Positions 27,228 through 36,547 of a stretch of 36,849 bases of DNA are shown one piece after another; the stretch's first letter is position 1, and each line of letters opens with the position of its first letter. The notes under the pieces are model-generated. The model was given only the letters and a program-made list of their open reading frames with translations, did not search any database and was not told where the DNA came from. Source of the DNA: Puniceibacterium sp. GTDB taxonomy: Bacteria > Pseudomonadota > Alphaproteobacteria > Rhodobacterales > Rhodobacteraceae. The stretch lies in NCBI GenBank assembly GCA_024636635.1, contig JAGXGV010000142.1, positions 1 through 36,849 on the forward strand. Direction: 5' to 3'. A program made the position numbers and the translations under genes.

Positions 27228-29387
27228 ATGCAAGACCCGGCCATCACCGACGATCTGATCGCATCGCACGGCATCAAGCCTGACGAATACCAACGCATCC
27301 TCGACATCCTCGGCCGCGAACCGACCTTTACCGAACTTGGCATCTTTTCGGCCATGTGGAACGAACACTGTTCCTACAAGTCCTCGAAAAAGTGGCTGCG
27401 CAGCCTGCCCACAAGCGGCCCGCAGGTCATCTGCGGCCCCGGCGAAAACGCCGGAGTGGTCGATATCGGCGACGGTCAGGCGGTGGTGTTCAAGATGGAA
27501 AGCCACAACCACCCGTCCTACATCGAACCCTATCAGGGCGCTGCGACCGGCGTGGGCGGCATCCTGCGCGATGTTTTCACCATGGGCGCGCGCCCCATCG
27601 CGGCCATGAACGCGCTGTCTTTCGGCGAACCGTCCCATCCCAGAACACGCCGCCTTGTGCACGGCGTGGTCGAAGGTGTCGGCGGTTACGGCAACGCCTT
27701 CGGTGTGCCGACCGTGGGCGGCGAGGTGCGCTTTCATTCCGCCTATAACGGCAATTGTCTGGTCAACGCCTTTGCCGCCGGGCTGGCCGATGCGGACAAG
27801 ATCTTTTATTCCGCAGCCAGCGGTGTAGGCCGCCCTGTGGTCTACCTTGGCGCCAAGACCGGACGCGACGGGGTCGGCGGCGCGACCATGGCGTCGGCGG
27901 AATTCGATGACAGTATCGAGGAAAAGCGCCCCACCGTGCAGGTCGGTGACCCCTTCACCGAAAAGCGCCTGATGGAGGCCTGTCTTGAACTGATGCAGAC
28001 CGGCGCGGTGATTTCCATTCAGGACATGGGGGCCGCGGGCCTGACCTGCTCGGCGGTGGAAATGGGCGACAAGGGCGATCTGGGTGTCAGGCTCGACCTT
28101 GAAAAGGTGCCGTGCCGCGAAACCGGCATGACCGCGTATGAGATGATGCTGTCAGAGTCGCAGGAACGCATGCTGATGGTGCTGGACCCCAGCAAAGAGG
28201 CCGCGGCGAAGGCGGTGTTCGACAAATGGGATCTCGATTTCGCCATCGTCGGCGAAACAATCGCCGAAGATCGTTTTCTGGTCGTGCACAATGGCAAGGT
28301 CATGGCCGACCTGCCGCTCAAGGCACTGTCGGGCAACGCCCCGGAATACGACCGCCCGTGGGTGGCGACGCCAGCAGCCGATCCGCTGGGTGACGTGCCG
28401 CAGATCGACCCCCTCGATGCGCTCAAGGCGCTTCTGGTTAGCCCGAATTATTGTGCGCGCACATGGGTTTACGAACAATACGACAGTCAGGTCATGGCCG
28501 ATACGGTGCGTATCCCCGGCTTTGGCGCCGGCGTGATCCGGATACATGGCACGGGCAAAAAGCTGGCCTTCACCTCGGACGTGACACCGCGTTACGTCAA
28601 GGCGAACCCCGAACAGGGCGGACGGCAGGCGGTGGCCGAGGCGTTCCGAAACCTCTGCGCTGTGGGGGCGAAACCGCTTGCCGCGACAGACAACCTCAAC
28701 TTCGGCAACCCCGAAAAGCCTGTCATCATGGGGCAGCTTGTCGGTGCCCTGCGTGGCATCGGGGCGGCCTGCCTCGCGCTGGATATGCCGATCGTGTCGG
28801 GCAACGTGTCGCTCTACAACGAAACCGACGGTGTGGGCATCCTGCCGACGCCGACCATCGGCGCCGTGGGCCTGATCGCGGACGGCGAAGAGCCGATCCT
28901 GGGCTTTGCACGCGAAGGTCATGTGGCGCTGCTGATCGGAGAGACGACGGGCCATCTGGGACAGTCCGCGCTGCTGGCCGAGATCTTCAACCGCGAAGAC
29001 GGCGATGCGCCGCCTGTGGATCTGGCCGCCGAACGGCGCAACGGCGATTTCATCCGCGCCAACCGCGACCTCATCCGCTCCTGTACCGATCTGTCGGACG
29101 GTGGGCTGGCGCTTGCCGCCTTCGAAATGGCCGAGGCATCTGGCGTTGGCGTCACGCTCGACATGGAAGACACCCCGACCCTGTTCGGCGAGGATCAGGC
29201 GCGTTACCTTGTCGCCTGCAATTTCGACTATGCCGAGGCACTGATGGGCAGGGCCACCGCCGCCGGCGTGCCGATCACAACTGTCGGCCGGTTTGGCGGC
29301 AACACGGTGCGCATGGGCACTTCAGAGACACCGCTCGGCGCGCTGGCAGCACTTTATCGCGGCAGTTTCGGCGCGATCTTCGGCTGA
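27228..29387 (+). CDS. purL: Phosphoribosylformylglycinamidine synthase subunit PurL
   Basis: A 719-residue ATP-dependent enzyme converting FGAR to FGAM in purine biosynthesis. Its length places it in the small PurL class that works with separate PurQ and PurS subunits, which are not in this window. The motifs [18 protein letters not shown] (about residues 37-54, with the catalytic-region His47) and [20 protein letters not shown] (from 91) are diagnostic. The internal duplicated AIR-synthase domains show [16 protein letters not shown] and [14 protein letters not shown] chose the ATG at 27228 ([16 protein letters not shown]), which is preceded by a G-rich stretch (GGGGGA). The gene is monocistronic, ending at a perfect 15-bp stem hairpin. 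Confidence 0.97.
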   Translation: MQDPAITDDLIASHGIKPDEYQRILDILGREPTFTELGIFSAMWNEHCSYKSSKKWLRSLPTSGPQVICGPGENAGVVDIGDGQAVVFKMESHNHPSYIEPYQGAATGVGGILRDVFTMGARPIAAMNALSFGEPSHPRTRRLVHGVVEGVGGYGNAFGVPTVGGEVRFHSAYNGNCLVNAFAAGLADADKIFYSAASGVGRPVVYLGAKTGRDGVGGATMASAEFDDSIEEKRPTVQVGDPFTEKRLMEACLELMQTGAVISIQDMGAAGLTCSAVEMGDKGDLGVRLDLEKVPCRETGMTAYEMMLSESQERMLMVLDPSKEAAAKAVFDKWDLDFAIVGETIAEDRFLVVHNGKVMADLPLKALSGNAPEYDRPWVATPAADPLGDVPQIDPLDALKALLVSPNYCARTWVYEQYDSQVMADTVRIPGFGAGVIRIHGTGKKLAFTSDVTPRYVKANPEQGGRQAVAEAFRNLCAVGAKPLAATDNLNFGNPEKPVIMGQLVGALRGIGAACLALDMPIVSGNVSLYNETDGVGILPTPTIGAVGLIADGEEPILGFAREGHVALLIGETTGHLGQSALLAEIFNREDGDAPPVDLAAERRNGDFIRANRDLIRSCTDLSDGGLALAAFEMAEASGVGVTLDMEDTPTLFGEDQARYLVACNFDYAEALMGRATAAGVPITTVGRFGGNTVRMGTSETPLGALAALYRGSFGAIFG

Positions 29388-29456
29388 GCCGATCCAGAAC
29401 CCGCACCGCTGCGGGACGCAGGCGCGGCGTGCCGCTACAGCCACGGACATGAAAAG

Positions 29457-29490
29457 AACAGACCCCGCGCATAACTGCGCGGGGTCTGTT
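29457..29490 (+). terminator. Terminator hairpin after purL, probably bidirectional
   Basis: A perfect 15-bp stem (AACAGACCCCGCGCA / TGCGCGGGGTCTGTT) with a TAAC loop. The plus-strand exit is TTT-rich, and on the minus strand it is followed by TTCTTTTC, so it can serve both purL and the convergent OmpA-type gene. Confidence 0.88.
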
Positions 29491-29506
29491 TATGACCGCG
29501 GTCATA
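29488..29506. repeat. Palindromic repeat, copy 2
   Basis: GTTTATGACCGCGGTCATA is identical over 19 bp to 11555-11573 and contains the perfect 16-bp palindrome TATGACCGCGGTCATA. Similar bases continue on the 3' side (GCGG, then GGTCAG) in both copies. As with copy 1, it lies between convergent genes. Confidence 0.75.
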
Positions 29507-29524
29507 GATTTCTGCGGGGTCTGG

Positions 29525-31435
29525 TCAGGTGTTGCTGCCATCCAGCAGCGGCGTGATCCGGCGCACGGCGGCACGGCGGTTGGCACGCTCTGCCTCTGCG
29601 GTAGACACCAGCAGATCGCTTTCGCCATAGCCCTGTACGACAAGGTTTTCCGGCGGCACGTCAAAATACTCGGTCAGTGCCAGCGCAACTGATTCCGCGC
29701 GACGGTCTGACAGGGCAAGGTTGGCGGCTCCGGACCCCACTGCGTCCGTATGCCCCTCGATCAGGAACACCTCTGACGGGTTGGCGTCGATCATGCGTTT
29801 CATCGCATTGCCAAGGGTGGACAGTTCTTCGGCCTCTTCCGGCCGGATCACCGCCGAGTTGGTTTCGAATGTCACGGAATCGACGTTGATTTCAGGCACA
29901 AGCTGGCGCACCGCGTTGATGTTGCGAATCTGGCTGAGCGAAAAGGTCCGGTTCACATTCGCCGCCTGGGCCGCCGCAAGCGTCGCTGCAAGATCGTCCG
30001 CCGCAATGTTGTCAAAGTCCACAGTTCGCCGCGTGCTGATCTGCGGCAGGGTGCTGACGTCGACAGCGGTCGATTGCTGTGTGTCGTCAAACAGCAGAGC
30101 GGTCGACCCATCTGGCAGCGTGCGCGCACGCCGCAGGACGCGCCCGTCCGCGGCACGGATCGTCTCGACCTCCGAGCCATCCTCGCGGGTCACGATGGTG
30201 CGGGTGGATCCGTCCGAATAGTTGAAGGTCCGGATGTCCGAGCCGGGCTGGCGCAGCAGGGCATCGTCGTTCTTGATCACCCGGTACTGGCCGTTCTGTT
30301 CGGCAATGACACGGTCCCCGGTATTGGCGGCCACGGTTTCGTTGCTGCGCAGCATCGACCCGATGGCAACGGCACCGATCCCCAGCAGGGCAGCCTTTTC
30401 AAAGTTGCTCATGCCGTCGTCGTCGTCGTCATCGTCATCCTTCTTGCGGGCCTCGGCGCGCACCTCTCCCTGAAGATCGGTGTTGAACTCTTCATCCGAA
30501 CTGCGGGCGGTTTCCTCGGTCACGGTTTCTTCGACCGCTTCCGGCTCGGCTTCGCCTTCGGCTCCGGCCATGGCCGCAGGCACGTCAGCATCCGCTTCGG
30601 CCTCAATCGCTGCCTGCGCTTCGGAATCCATCGGGGTAACATTTTCGCTTTCGGCGCTCTCGGTTGCTTCACCATCGTCGGTTCCGTCTGCGGCACCGGC
30701 GGCCTGCTCCGCAGCGGGCTGATCGTCATCCGCCGTGGTTGCGGCTTCGGTCTGCGGCTGTTCGGCGGCAGGGTCCGTCGCTCCATCCGCCTCTGATGCG
30801 GTGTCGGCCTCGGAGTCAGCCTCGGCGGCGTCGGGTTCGGCATCCGCTTCTGGTGCCGCTTCTGCGGCGTCGGGCTCGGCATCCGCTTCGGGTTCGGATC
30901 CGGCTTGGGCAGCCTCCGGCAGGGCGTCTGCTTCGGGTGTTGTCTCAGCTTCGGCCTCAGCTGCCTCGGGTTGAGCATCTGCCTCGGGCTCGGCCTCGGC
31001 CGCCTCTGGCTCGGCTTCGGCTTCTGGCTCGGCTTCGACCGCCTCGGGTTCGGCTTCTGCCTCGGGCTCAGGTTCGGCCTGCGCAGCTTCGGGTACGGCT
31101 TCCGCCTCGGGCTCAGGTTCGGCCTGCGCAGCTTCGGGTACAGCTTCCGCCTCGGGTGCGGGTTCGGCCTGCGCAGCTTCGGGTACAGCTTCCGCCTCGG
31201 GTGCGGGTTCGGCTTCTGCCTCAGCTTCAGCCTCAGGCGCTGCCTCGGCTTCGGCTTCGGCTTCGGCTTCGGCTCTTGCCGCGTCTTCAAGCTGTTTGCG
31301 CAAGATCTCAGATGGGTCGGAGGGGTTTTCGGCGACAGCGCCGTTATCCGTCTGGGCAAAACCGGCGACGGGGGCTGTGGCAAGGCTTGCCACCAGCACC
31401 ATCGCTGTCGAAGATCTCAGAAATCCGGGTTTCAT
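29525..31435 (-). CDS. OmpA-family protein with a long Glu/Ala/Pro-rich tract
   Basis: A 636-residue exported protein with a signal peptide (MKPGFLRSSTAMVLVASLAT, cut near AGFA-Q). A huge acidic low-complexity tract (about residues 45-330), rich in E, A, P and D, includes a 15-residue repeat encoded by a 45-bp tandem array. A run of eight or more Asp (about 325-332) is followed by a hydrophobic segment NFEKAALLGIGAVAIGSML (about 344-363). A middle region is followed by a C-terminal OmpA domain (about 515-630) with FETNSAVIRPEEAEEL, EGHTDAVGSG and the peptidoglycan-binding NLALSDRRAESV. The domain should anchor the protein to the cell wall, with the acidic tract acting as a spacer. The gene starts at the signal peptide ATG and is monocistronic. 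Confidence 0.9.
   Translation of the reverse strand: MKPGFLRSSTAMVLVASLATAPVAGFAQTDNGAVAENPSDPSEILRKQLEDAARAEAEAEAEAEAAPEAEAEAEAEPAPEAEAVPEAAQAEPAPEAEAVPEAAQAEPEPEAEAVPEAAQAEPEPEAEAEPEAVEAEPEAEAEPEAAEAEPEADAQPEAAEAEAETTPEADALPEAAQAGSEPEADAEPDAAEAAPEADAEPDAAEADSEADTASEADGATDPAAEQPQTEAATTADDDQPAAEQAAGAADGTDDGEATESAESENVTPMDSEAQAAIEAEADADVPAAMAGAEGEAEPEAVEETVTEETARSSDEEFNTDLQGEVRAEARKKDDDDDDDDGMSNFEKAALLGIGAVAIGSMLRSNETVAANTGDRVIAEQNGQYRVIKNDDALLRQPGSDIRTFNYSDGSTRTIVTREDGSEVETIRAADGRVLRRARTLPDGSTALLFDDTQQSTAVDVSTLPQISTRRTVDFDNIAADDLAATLAAAQAANVNRTFSLSQIRNINAVRQLVPEINVDSVTFETNSAVIRPEEAEELSTLGNAMKRMIDANPSEVFLIEGHTDAVGSGAANLALSDRRAESVALALTEYFDVPPENLVVQGYGESDLLVSTAEAERANRRAAVRRITPLLDGSNT
31071..31205 (-). 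repeat. Three tandem 45-bp repeats inside the OmpA-type gene
   Basis: Units start at 31071, 31116 and 31161 with a 45-bp period. Each encodes AEPxPEAEAVPEAAQ. They are nearly identical at the DNA level, so the tract can expand or contract by slippage or recombination. Confidence 0.85.
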
Positions 31436-31555
31436 CGCATGGTCCTTTCGAGTGTCCGCAAAATGCTGGCTCTATGGCAAGTCAACGCGGATGGGGGGTA
31501 CCGGGGTTCCCGCACGGTGGGCGGTTGACCGCCGAAGGCTGAAATGAAAGTGACA

Positions 31556-32815
31556 TCATCCACCCATCATGGCCAGAAGGCGCGTCTTCTGGCCAACGTC
31601 GTCCGACCGTGAAATCACTTCGGCCAGATCCTGGAGCGACTGGACCGAATGACCGGCCCGGAAGGAATCCACATGCGGCAGCATGGCGCGGATGCCGGCG
31701 GCCTTTGGCGCGAAGCCATCCCAGCGCAGCAGCGGGTTGAGCCAGATCAGGCGGCGGGCAGAGAGGTGCAGACGCTCCATTTCCTTTGACAGTGCGCCGC
31801 TGTCGTCACGGTCCAGCCCGTCGGTGATCAGCAGCACCACCGCGCCCTGCCCCATGACCCGGCGCGACCAGTCGCGGTTGAAGGCGTGTAGCGAACTGCC
31901 GATCCGCGTGCCGCCTTCCCAGTCCTGCGCCTCGGCGCCGGCGGCCTTGAGCGCGGCATCGACGTCGCGGGTGGCCAGGTGGCGGGTGATGTTGGTGAGC
32001 CGGGTGCCGAAGGTGAAGGCATGGACCCTGGCCCAGCCTGCGCCCTTTTCATTTGCCACAGCATGCAGGAAATGCAGCACCATGCGGGAATACTGGCTCA
32101 TCGAGCCCGAGATGTCGCACAACACCACAAGGTTGGGCCAGCGCGGACGGGGTTTCATGTGGACAAGGCTGCGCATCTCTCCGCCTTGGCGCATGGCGGC
32201 GCGCATGGTGCGGCGCCAGTCGGTGCGCTGCCCGTTCGACGCCGCGATGCCGCGGCGCGAGGGCAGCGGTTTGACCGGCAGTTTCAGGCGCGCGAGCATG
32301 CGTTTCGCCTCGGCGATCTCTTTGGTGGACATCTGTTCGAAATCGAGCGTGCGCAGCTTTTCTGCGGCGGACATGGTCATGCTGGCGTCGACCTCGATCC
32401 GGGTCTCTTCGTCTTCACCCTCGGGGCGGTCCGGCGTCTCTGGCTGCCTGCCATCCAGCAGGGCCTCGGCGGCACGCTTTTCCGCCGCCTGGGCGATCTT
32501 TTCCTCCTGCACGCCGCGGATGGCCGGCAGCATCATCGACATCATGTGTTCAAGGTAACGTGGATCGCGCCAGTAAAGCCGGAAGATCTGGTTGTAGACG
32601 GTGCGGTGTTCGGGGCGGTTGACGAAACAGGCGTGCAGCGTCCAGTAGAAGTCGCGCCGGTCGGTGAAGCCCGCCGCCTGCACCGCGCGGATGGCGTCGA
32701 TCACCCGGCCCGTGCCGATCGGCAGGCCCGCCCGGCGCAGGGCGCGCGCGAAATGGGTAATGTTGTTCACGAGCCTGGGGTTTTCGGGCAGATCGAGAGG
32801 GAGGTATTCCGGCAT
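31556..32815 (-). CDS. VWA domain protein (CoxE-like)
   Basis: A 419-residue protein whose C-terminal half is a von Willebrand A domain with the metal-binding MIDAS motif DISGSMS (residues 234-240) and a distal LITDGLDRDD. The N-terminal region (about 10-110) is the CoxE-like helical part (ITHFARALRRAGLPIGTGRV). Such proteins work with a MoxR AAA+ ATPase to insert metals or remodel enzyme complexes. CoxE itself assists CO dehydrogenase, but no coxSML genes are here, so the client is unknown. I chose the ATG at 32815 (MPEYLPLDLPENP). It is downstream of the ATPase gene, separated by a 97-nt spacer with a repeat. Confidence 0.92.
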   Translation of the reverse strand: MPEYLPLDLPENPRLVNNITHFARALRRAGLPIGTGRVIDAIRAVQAAGFTDRRDFYWTLHACFVNRPEHRTVYNQIFRLYWRDPRYLEHMMSMMLPAIRGVQEEKIAQAAEKRAAEALLDGRQPETPDRPEGEDEETRIEVDASMTMSAAEKLRTLDFEQMSTKEIAEAKRMLARLKLPVKPLPSRRGIAASNGQRTDWRRTMRAAMRQGGEMRSLVHMKPRPRWPNLVVLCDISGSMSQYSRMVLHFLHAVANEKGAGWARVHAFTFGTRLTNITRHLATRDVDAALKAAGAEAQDWEGGTRIGSSLHAFNRDWSRRVMGQGAVVLLITDGLDRDDSGALSKEMERLHLSARRLIWLNPLLRWDGFAPKAAGIRAMLPHVDSFRAGHSVQSLQDLAEVISRSDDVGQKTRLLAMMGG

Positions 32816-32823
32816 CAGCCTGC

Positions 32824-32874
32824 GTGGGGGCGCTGCCCCCACACCCCCGGGGTATTTGGAAAAAGAAGAAGCAG
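32824..32874 (-). repeat. Intercistronic repeat with hairpin between the CoxD- and CoxE-type genes
   Basis: The hairpin GTGGGGGC-GCT-GCCCCCAC (32824-32842) is followed by GGTATTTGGAAAAAGAAGAA and GCAG. I recognise this phrase from memory as very common between genes of roseobacters. The copy sits between two co-transcribed genes and could attenuate or stabilise the mRNA. Confidence 0.55.
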
Positions 32875-32912
32875 GTTGCCGGTTGCCGCGGGATCAGACG
32901 GAAGAGCGGACA

Positions 32913-33821
32913 TCAGGCCGGGGCCAGTGAGGCGCGGGCCTCGTCCAGCAGTCGCTTTGCTTCTGAGCCCTGGATCTTCTGGATGTCGTCCTGGTATTTC
33001 AGGATTGCCCCGAGCGTGTCGCTGATGACTTCGGGGCTGAGATCGATCACGTCGAGCGCCAGCAGGCATTTCGCCCAGTCGATCGTTTCGGCCACGCCCG
33101 GCTTCTTGAACAGGTCCTCGGTGCGGAGTTTCTGCACGAAGGCAACGATCTCGCGGCTGAGCGTTTCGGCGGCCTCGGGGGCGCGGGTGTGCAGAATCTC
33201 GAGTTCACGCTCGAAGCCGGGATAGTCGACCCAATGGTAGAGACAGCGGCGTTTCAGCGCGTCATGCACTTCGCGTGTGCGGTTGCTGGTCAGGATCACG
33301 ATGGGTGGTTCGGGCGCGGTGATGGTCCCAAGTTCCGGAATGGTAACCTGGAAATCCGACAGAGCCTCGAGCAGGAAGGCCTCGAACGGTTCGTCGGTGC
33401 GGTCGAGTTCGTCGATCAGCAGGATCGGGGCGCCCCTCTCATCCGGGCGCATGGCCGCAAGCAGGGGCCGTTCGACAAGAAACTCCTCGGAAAAGAGTTC
33501 GGTCTTGAGGGTCTGGCGGTCAGCGCCGCCTGCCGCCTCGGCGGTGCGGATGGCGATCATCTGGGCGGGAAAGTTCCATTCATAGACCGCCGAGGCGGCA
33601 TCGAGCCCCTCGTAACATTGCAACCGGATCAGGCGGCGGTCCAGCGCCTGGGCCAGCGCCTTGGCGATCTCGGTCTTGCCTACACCGGCCTCGCCCTCGA
33701 GGAACAGGGGGCGGCCGAGTTTCAGCGACAGGAAGACAACCGTGGCCAGCGCGCGTCCGCAGACATAGCCGGTGTCGGCCAGGGTGCTTTGGACGGCGTC
33801 GATGGATTGCGGTATCTGCAT
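32913..33821 (-). CDS. MoxR-family AAA+ ATPase (CoxD-like)
   Basis: A 302-residue AAA+ chaperone ATPase. Walker A GEAGVGKT occupies residues 43-50 and Walker B LLIDELDR residues 134-141. Sensor 1 is in VILTSNRTREVHDALKRRC, followed by the arginine-finger region RRC and the MoxR lid. The sequence FLEGEAGVGKTEIAKALAQA and RLQCYEGLDAASAVYEWNF are typical of the CoxD subgroup. It is the first gene of the MoxR-VWA pair, and by analogy uses ATP to remodel or metallate a target bound by the VWA partner. The ATG at 33821 gives a full-length protein. Its promoter region (33822-34026) overlaps the remains of the first glycosyltransferase. Confidence 0.94.
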   Translation of the reverse strand: MQIPQSIDAVQSTLADTGYVCGRALATVVFLSLKLGRPLFLEGEAGVGKTEIAKALAQALDRRLIRLQCYEGLDAASAVYEWNFPAQMIAIRTAEAAGGADRQTLKTELFSEEFLVERPLLAAMRPDERGAPILLIDELDRTDEPFEAFLLEALSDFQVTIPELGTITAPEPPIVILTSNRTREVHDALKRRCLYHWVDYPGFERELEILHTRAPEAAETLSREIVAFVQKLRTEDLFKKPGVAETIDWAKCLLALDVIDLSPEVISDTLGAILKYQDDIQKIQGSEAKRLLDEARASLAPA

Positions 33822-34026
33822 GTCGGGCTCCTGTCAGGTGCCCTGTTGCTGCACGGGGCGCGGCGCAGGGTCAATAGCGCATAGGTCGCATTGCCTCTGT
33901 TGTCCCGACGAGCGGACGACCGGGATCCGGCTGGTGCAGAACTGGCTGGTGCAGACCTCGCTGGCGCGGGGAACCTTGATCGCGCCTGGGTCGCCGTCGA
34001 GATTGTCGTCTTGCCCCGGGGATGCC

Positions 34027-34860
34027 ATGACACATGCGCAAGCCCAGGACGTGGTGACCGGGGCCGACTGGGTCTGGGTCGCCGATGTGGACGAATTCCT
34101 GAAGATCCACGCAGGCGATCACAGCATCCCGGCGCTGATTGCGGCCTGTGGCGATCCGCAGGCGATTTCGGTCAGTTTCCAGTTCTTTGCCAATGACGGC
34201 GTGCGGGGTTATGGCGACCGGCCCGTGATCGCGCAGTTCACCCGTGCGCACAATCCCGACCTGTGGTGCGCCGAGACGGCGATCGAGGTCAAGACTCTGG
34301 TGCGGCGCGACTTTCCGTTGCGCTATTACGGTGCGCACCGGCCGTTCTTTCGCGCGTCGCTGCCTGCGGAACGGCGTCCGGTCTGGACCGACGGTTCGGG
34401 CCGGATGGTGCCCGAGCCGTTCCTGACCGCAGCAAATTCGCGACGCATCCGCAAGTTTCCGGCGCGGGGCGCGCGGCGGCATGCAACGCTTAACCGCTAT
34501 GCGCTGCGGTCGCTTGACAGTTATCTGGTCAAGATCGACCGGGGCGACGTGAACCGTGCGGGGCGGGCCTTTGACGACAGCTACTGGCGGATGCGCAACG
34601 ATCCCGCCTGGGAGGATCGTTCGGTTCTGCGCGCCCTGCCCGCGCTGGATGCGGCATTGTCGGTGTTGAAATCCGACCCCGAGATCGCCGCCTTGAACGA
34701 TGTCTGCGTGGCGCGGCACCGGGCGCGGCGGTTGGCGCTGATGGATGACCCTGCCTATCGCGCGATGTATGCGCAACTTCGGGACGCGCCGACACTGCCG
34801 CCCGCGGAACAGGCCCTGATGCGGCAACTGGGGCTGATCCTGCCGACAAGGCGAACGTGA
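34027..34860 (+). CDS. Glycosyltransferase family 2 protein, N-terminally truncated
   Basis: The frame from ATG 34027 gives 277 residues starting a few residues before ADWVWVADVDEFLKIHAGDH, the metal-binding DxD region of a GT2-type transferase. It continues through VSFQFFANDGV, AEFTRAHNPD-like AQFTRAHNPD and a DUF-like tail (MRNDPAWEDRSVLRALPALD). A complete member of the family would have another ~80-90 N-terminal residues (the KNEAPYILEWIAHHRAIG part), as seen in the following gene. The upstream frame stays open to 33772 but does not show that sequence. I infer a 5' deletion, so activity is doubtful. Its TGA overlaps the GTG of the next gene. Confidence 0.6.
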   Translation: MTHAQAQDVVTGADWVWVADVDEFLKIHAGDHSIPALIAACGDPQAISVSFQFFANDGVRGYGDRPVIAQFTRAHNPDLWCAETAIEVKTLVRRDFPLRYYGAHRPFFRASLPAERRPVWTDGSGRMVPEPFLTAANSRRIRKFPARGARRHATLNRYALRSLDSYLVKIDRGDVNRAGRAFDDSYWRMRNDPAWEDRSVLRALPALDAALSVLKSDPEIAALNDVCVARHRARRLALMDDPAYRAMYAQLRDAPTLPPAEQALMRQLGLILPTRRT

Positions 34861-36546
34861 AGACGCAGGTGCCGCGTCTAGTCACGCGGGCGGAATTGGA
34901 ACGCCTGCGCGCCCTGCTGTTGCCATTTTCGCAGGACATAACGGTTGTGGCTCATATGGACGACCCGGCGCGGATGCTGATCCGCCGCTACGCCGGACAA
35001 CTGATGGAGGGGCGCAACAGGCCCCTCAACGTTGAACTGGACCTTGTCGGACGCTCTGACTGGTGGAACGCGGCGCTGGCCACCCGGCCCATCCCCGTTC
35101 CACGTGCCGGACAGTTCGGCGCGGTTCACTGGCTGGACTATGTGCGCCTTGTGCAGACCTGGGACGGGGTTTTTGGTGTGGGAAGCACGCGGCTGTTCAG
35201 CCTGCCGCGCGATGCCGGTGGCGCGGCTTTGGGCAAACTGATGCGGACCAGCTTTGGCCTGTCCGGCAGGGACGTTGAGGACCCGGGCCCAGTAACAGAG
35301 CCGCCATCGGCGGCCTGGCTTGCGCGATGTCGCCTGTTCAACGACGCGCTGATGCGGTTGATCGCGCAGCACCCGCAAGAGCTCCCCCGCCCGCTTTGGC
35401 TGAGCTTTTTAAGCGAAACGTCGGTGCCCGGCGCGCCAGCAGATCCCGGCGGCCTGTCGGCGATTTCGGACCGGTTTTCCGGCGACATTGCCGCGCTTTG
35501 CGCGCTGCACCCCGGGCTTGACCCGGCCAATATGGCCCCGGATATGCCTGCCGCCTGCTGGACAGAGGCCGACCCGACCCTTGGGTTTCGCGCCACGCAA
35601 TATCTGCTGGCCTTTGCCCCCCGTCTGCGCAAGGCCGCGCGGCAGGCAAAGCCAGAGGGTGCGACCCCACCGCCCGTCACGGTGGATACGGGCCTGCCAC
35701 CCGCGTGGCCTGACGCGCAAATGTCCCCCGCGCGGCCTGACGCGCAAGTGGCGCCCCCAGTGGCGGATGTATTGCCGGATCTGCCGCCGCAGGCGCTGGT
35801 GAACCTGCACAAGCTGCGCAAATCGCCGCTGGCGCCGCACAACGACATCGGCCGCCCCGACGAGGAAGGCGGCCTTGCGCCCTACCCTATCAACCGCCGT
35901 GCCGCCCCCGCGACCGGATCGGGCGGCACCGTCATCGTGGCCTGCATGAAGAACGAGGCGCCCTATATCCTTGAATGGATCGCCCATCACCGCGCCATCG
36001 GCGTCGACGGTTTCCTGATCTACACCAATGATTGCGAGGATGGCACCGACAGGATCCCTGACCGGCTGGACGCGCTGGGCATCGTGCAGCACCGGCGCAA
36101 TGACGACTGGACCGGCAAGTCGCCGCAGCAGCATGCCCTGAACCGCGCCATCCGCGAGCCTCTGGTGCGCAATGCCGATTGGATCATCCACATCGATGTG
36201 GACGAATTCATCAATGTGCGCTGCGGTGACGGCACCCTTTGCGCCTTTCTCGAAAGGGTGCCGGATGCCACCAACGTTGCCATGACCTGGCGGCTGTTCG
36301 GCCACAACGGTGCGCGACCGTTCGATCCTGCGCAATCTGCCACGGCTGCGGGCCGGATACGACGCGCTTCTGGCCGATCCGGCGCTGGCGGCGGCGCATC
36401 GGGCGGGCCTTGACTGGCACCGTGTCCGGGTTCACGCATTGCACGCCGATCCCGAATTCTCCGCCCTGTTCGCGCAGTTGATCGACCTGCGGCTAAGCGC
36501 AACCGAACGGGTGGCCTATGCGCTTTCCCTCGAAACCGAGAGCTGA
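34857..36546 (+). pseudogene. Two-part glycosyltransferase gene broken by an internal deletion and frameshift
   Basis: GTG 34857 (overlapping the previous stop as GTGA) opens a 518-residue frame. Residues 1-260 form a domain I do not recognise. A Pro-rich linker follows, then a GT2-type start (IVACMKNEAPYILEWIAHHR, YTNDCEDGTDRIPDRLDALG) and the DxD region HIDVDEFINV. After MTWRLFGHNG the frame goes out of register and stops at 36413. The homologous tail (RDRSILRNLPRLRAGYDALL to the TGA at 36544) sits in another frame. Compared with the preceding paralogue, about 130 residues between HNG and RDRS are missing. The deletion removes much of the transferase core, so it is a pseudogene unless an assembly error is shown. 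Confidence 0.8.
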
Positions 36547-36547
36547 G

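Noticed and set aside
31071-31205. Regular repeats resembling a CRISPR array
   Set aside because: The 45-bp units are contiguous without unique spacers, are in frame, and encode a protein repeat.
30664-31542. Pro/Leu/Arg-rich frame in the OmpA-type repeat region
   Set aside because: It arises from reading the acidic repeat tract on the wrong strand and frame.
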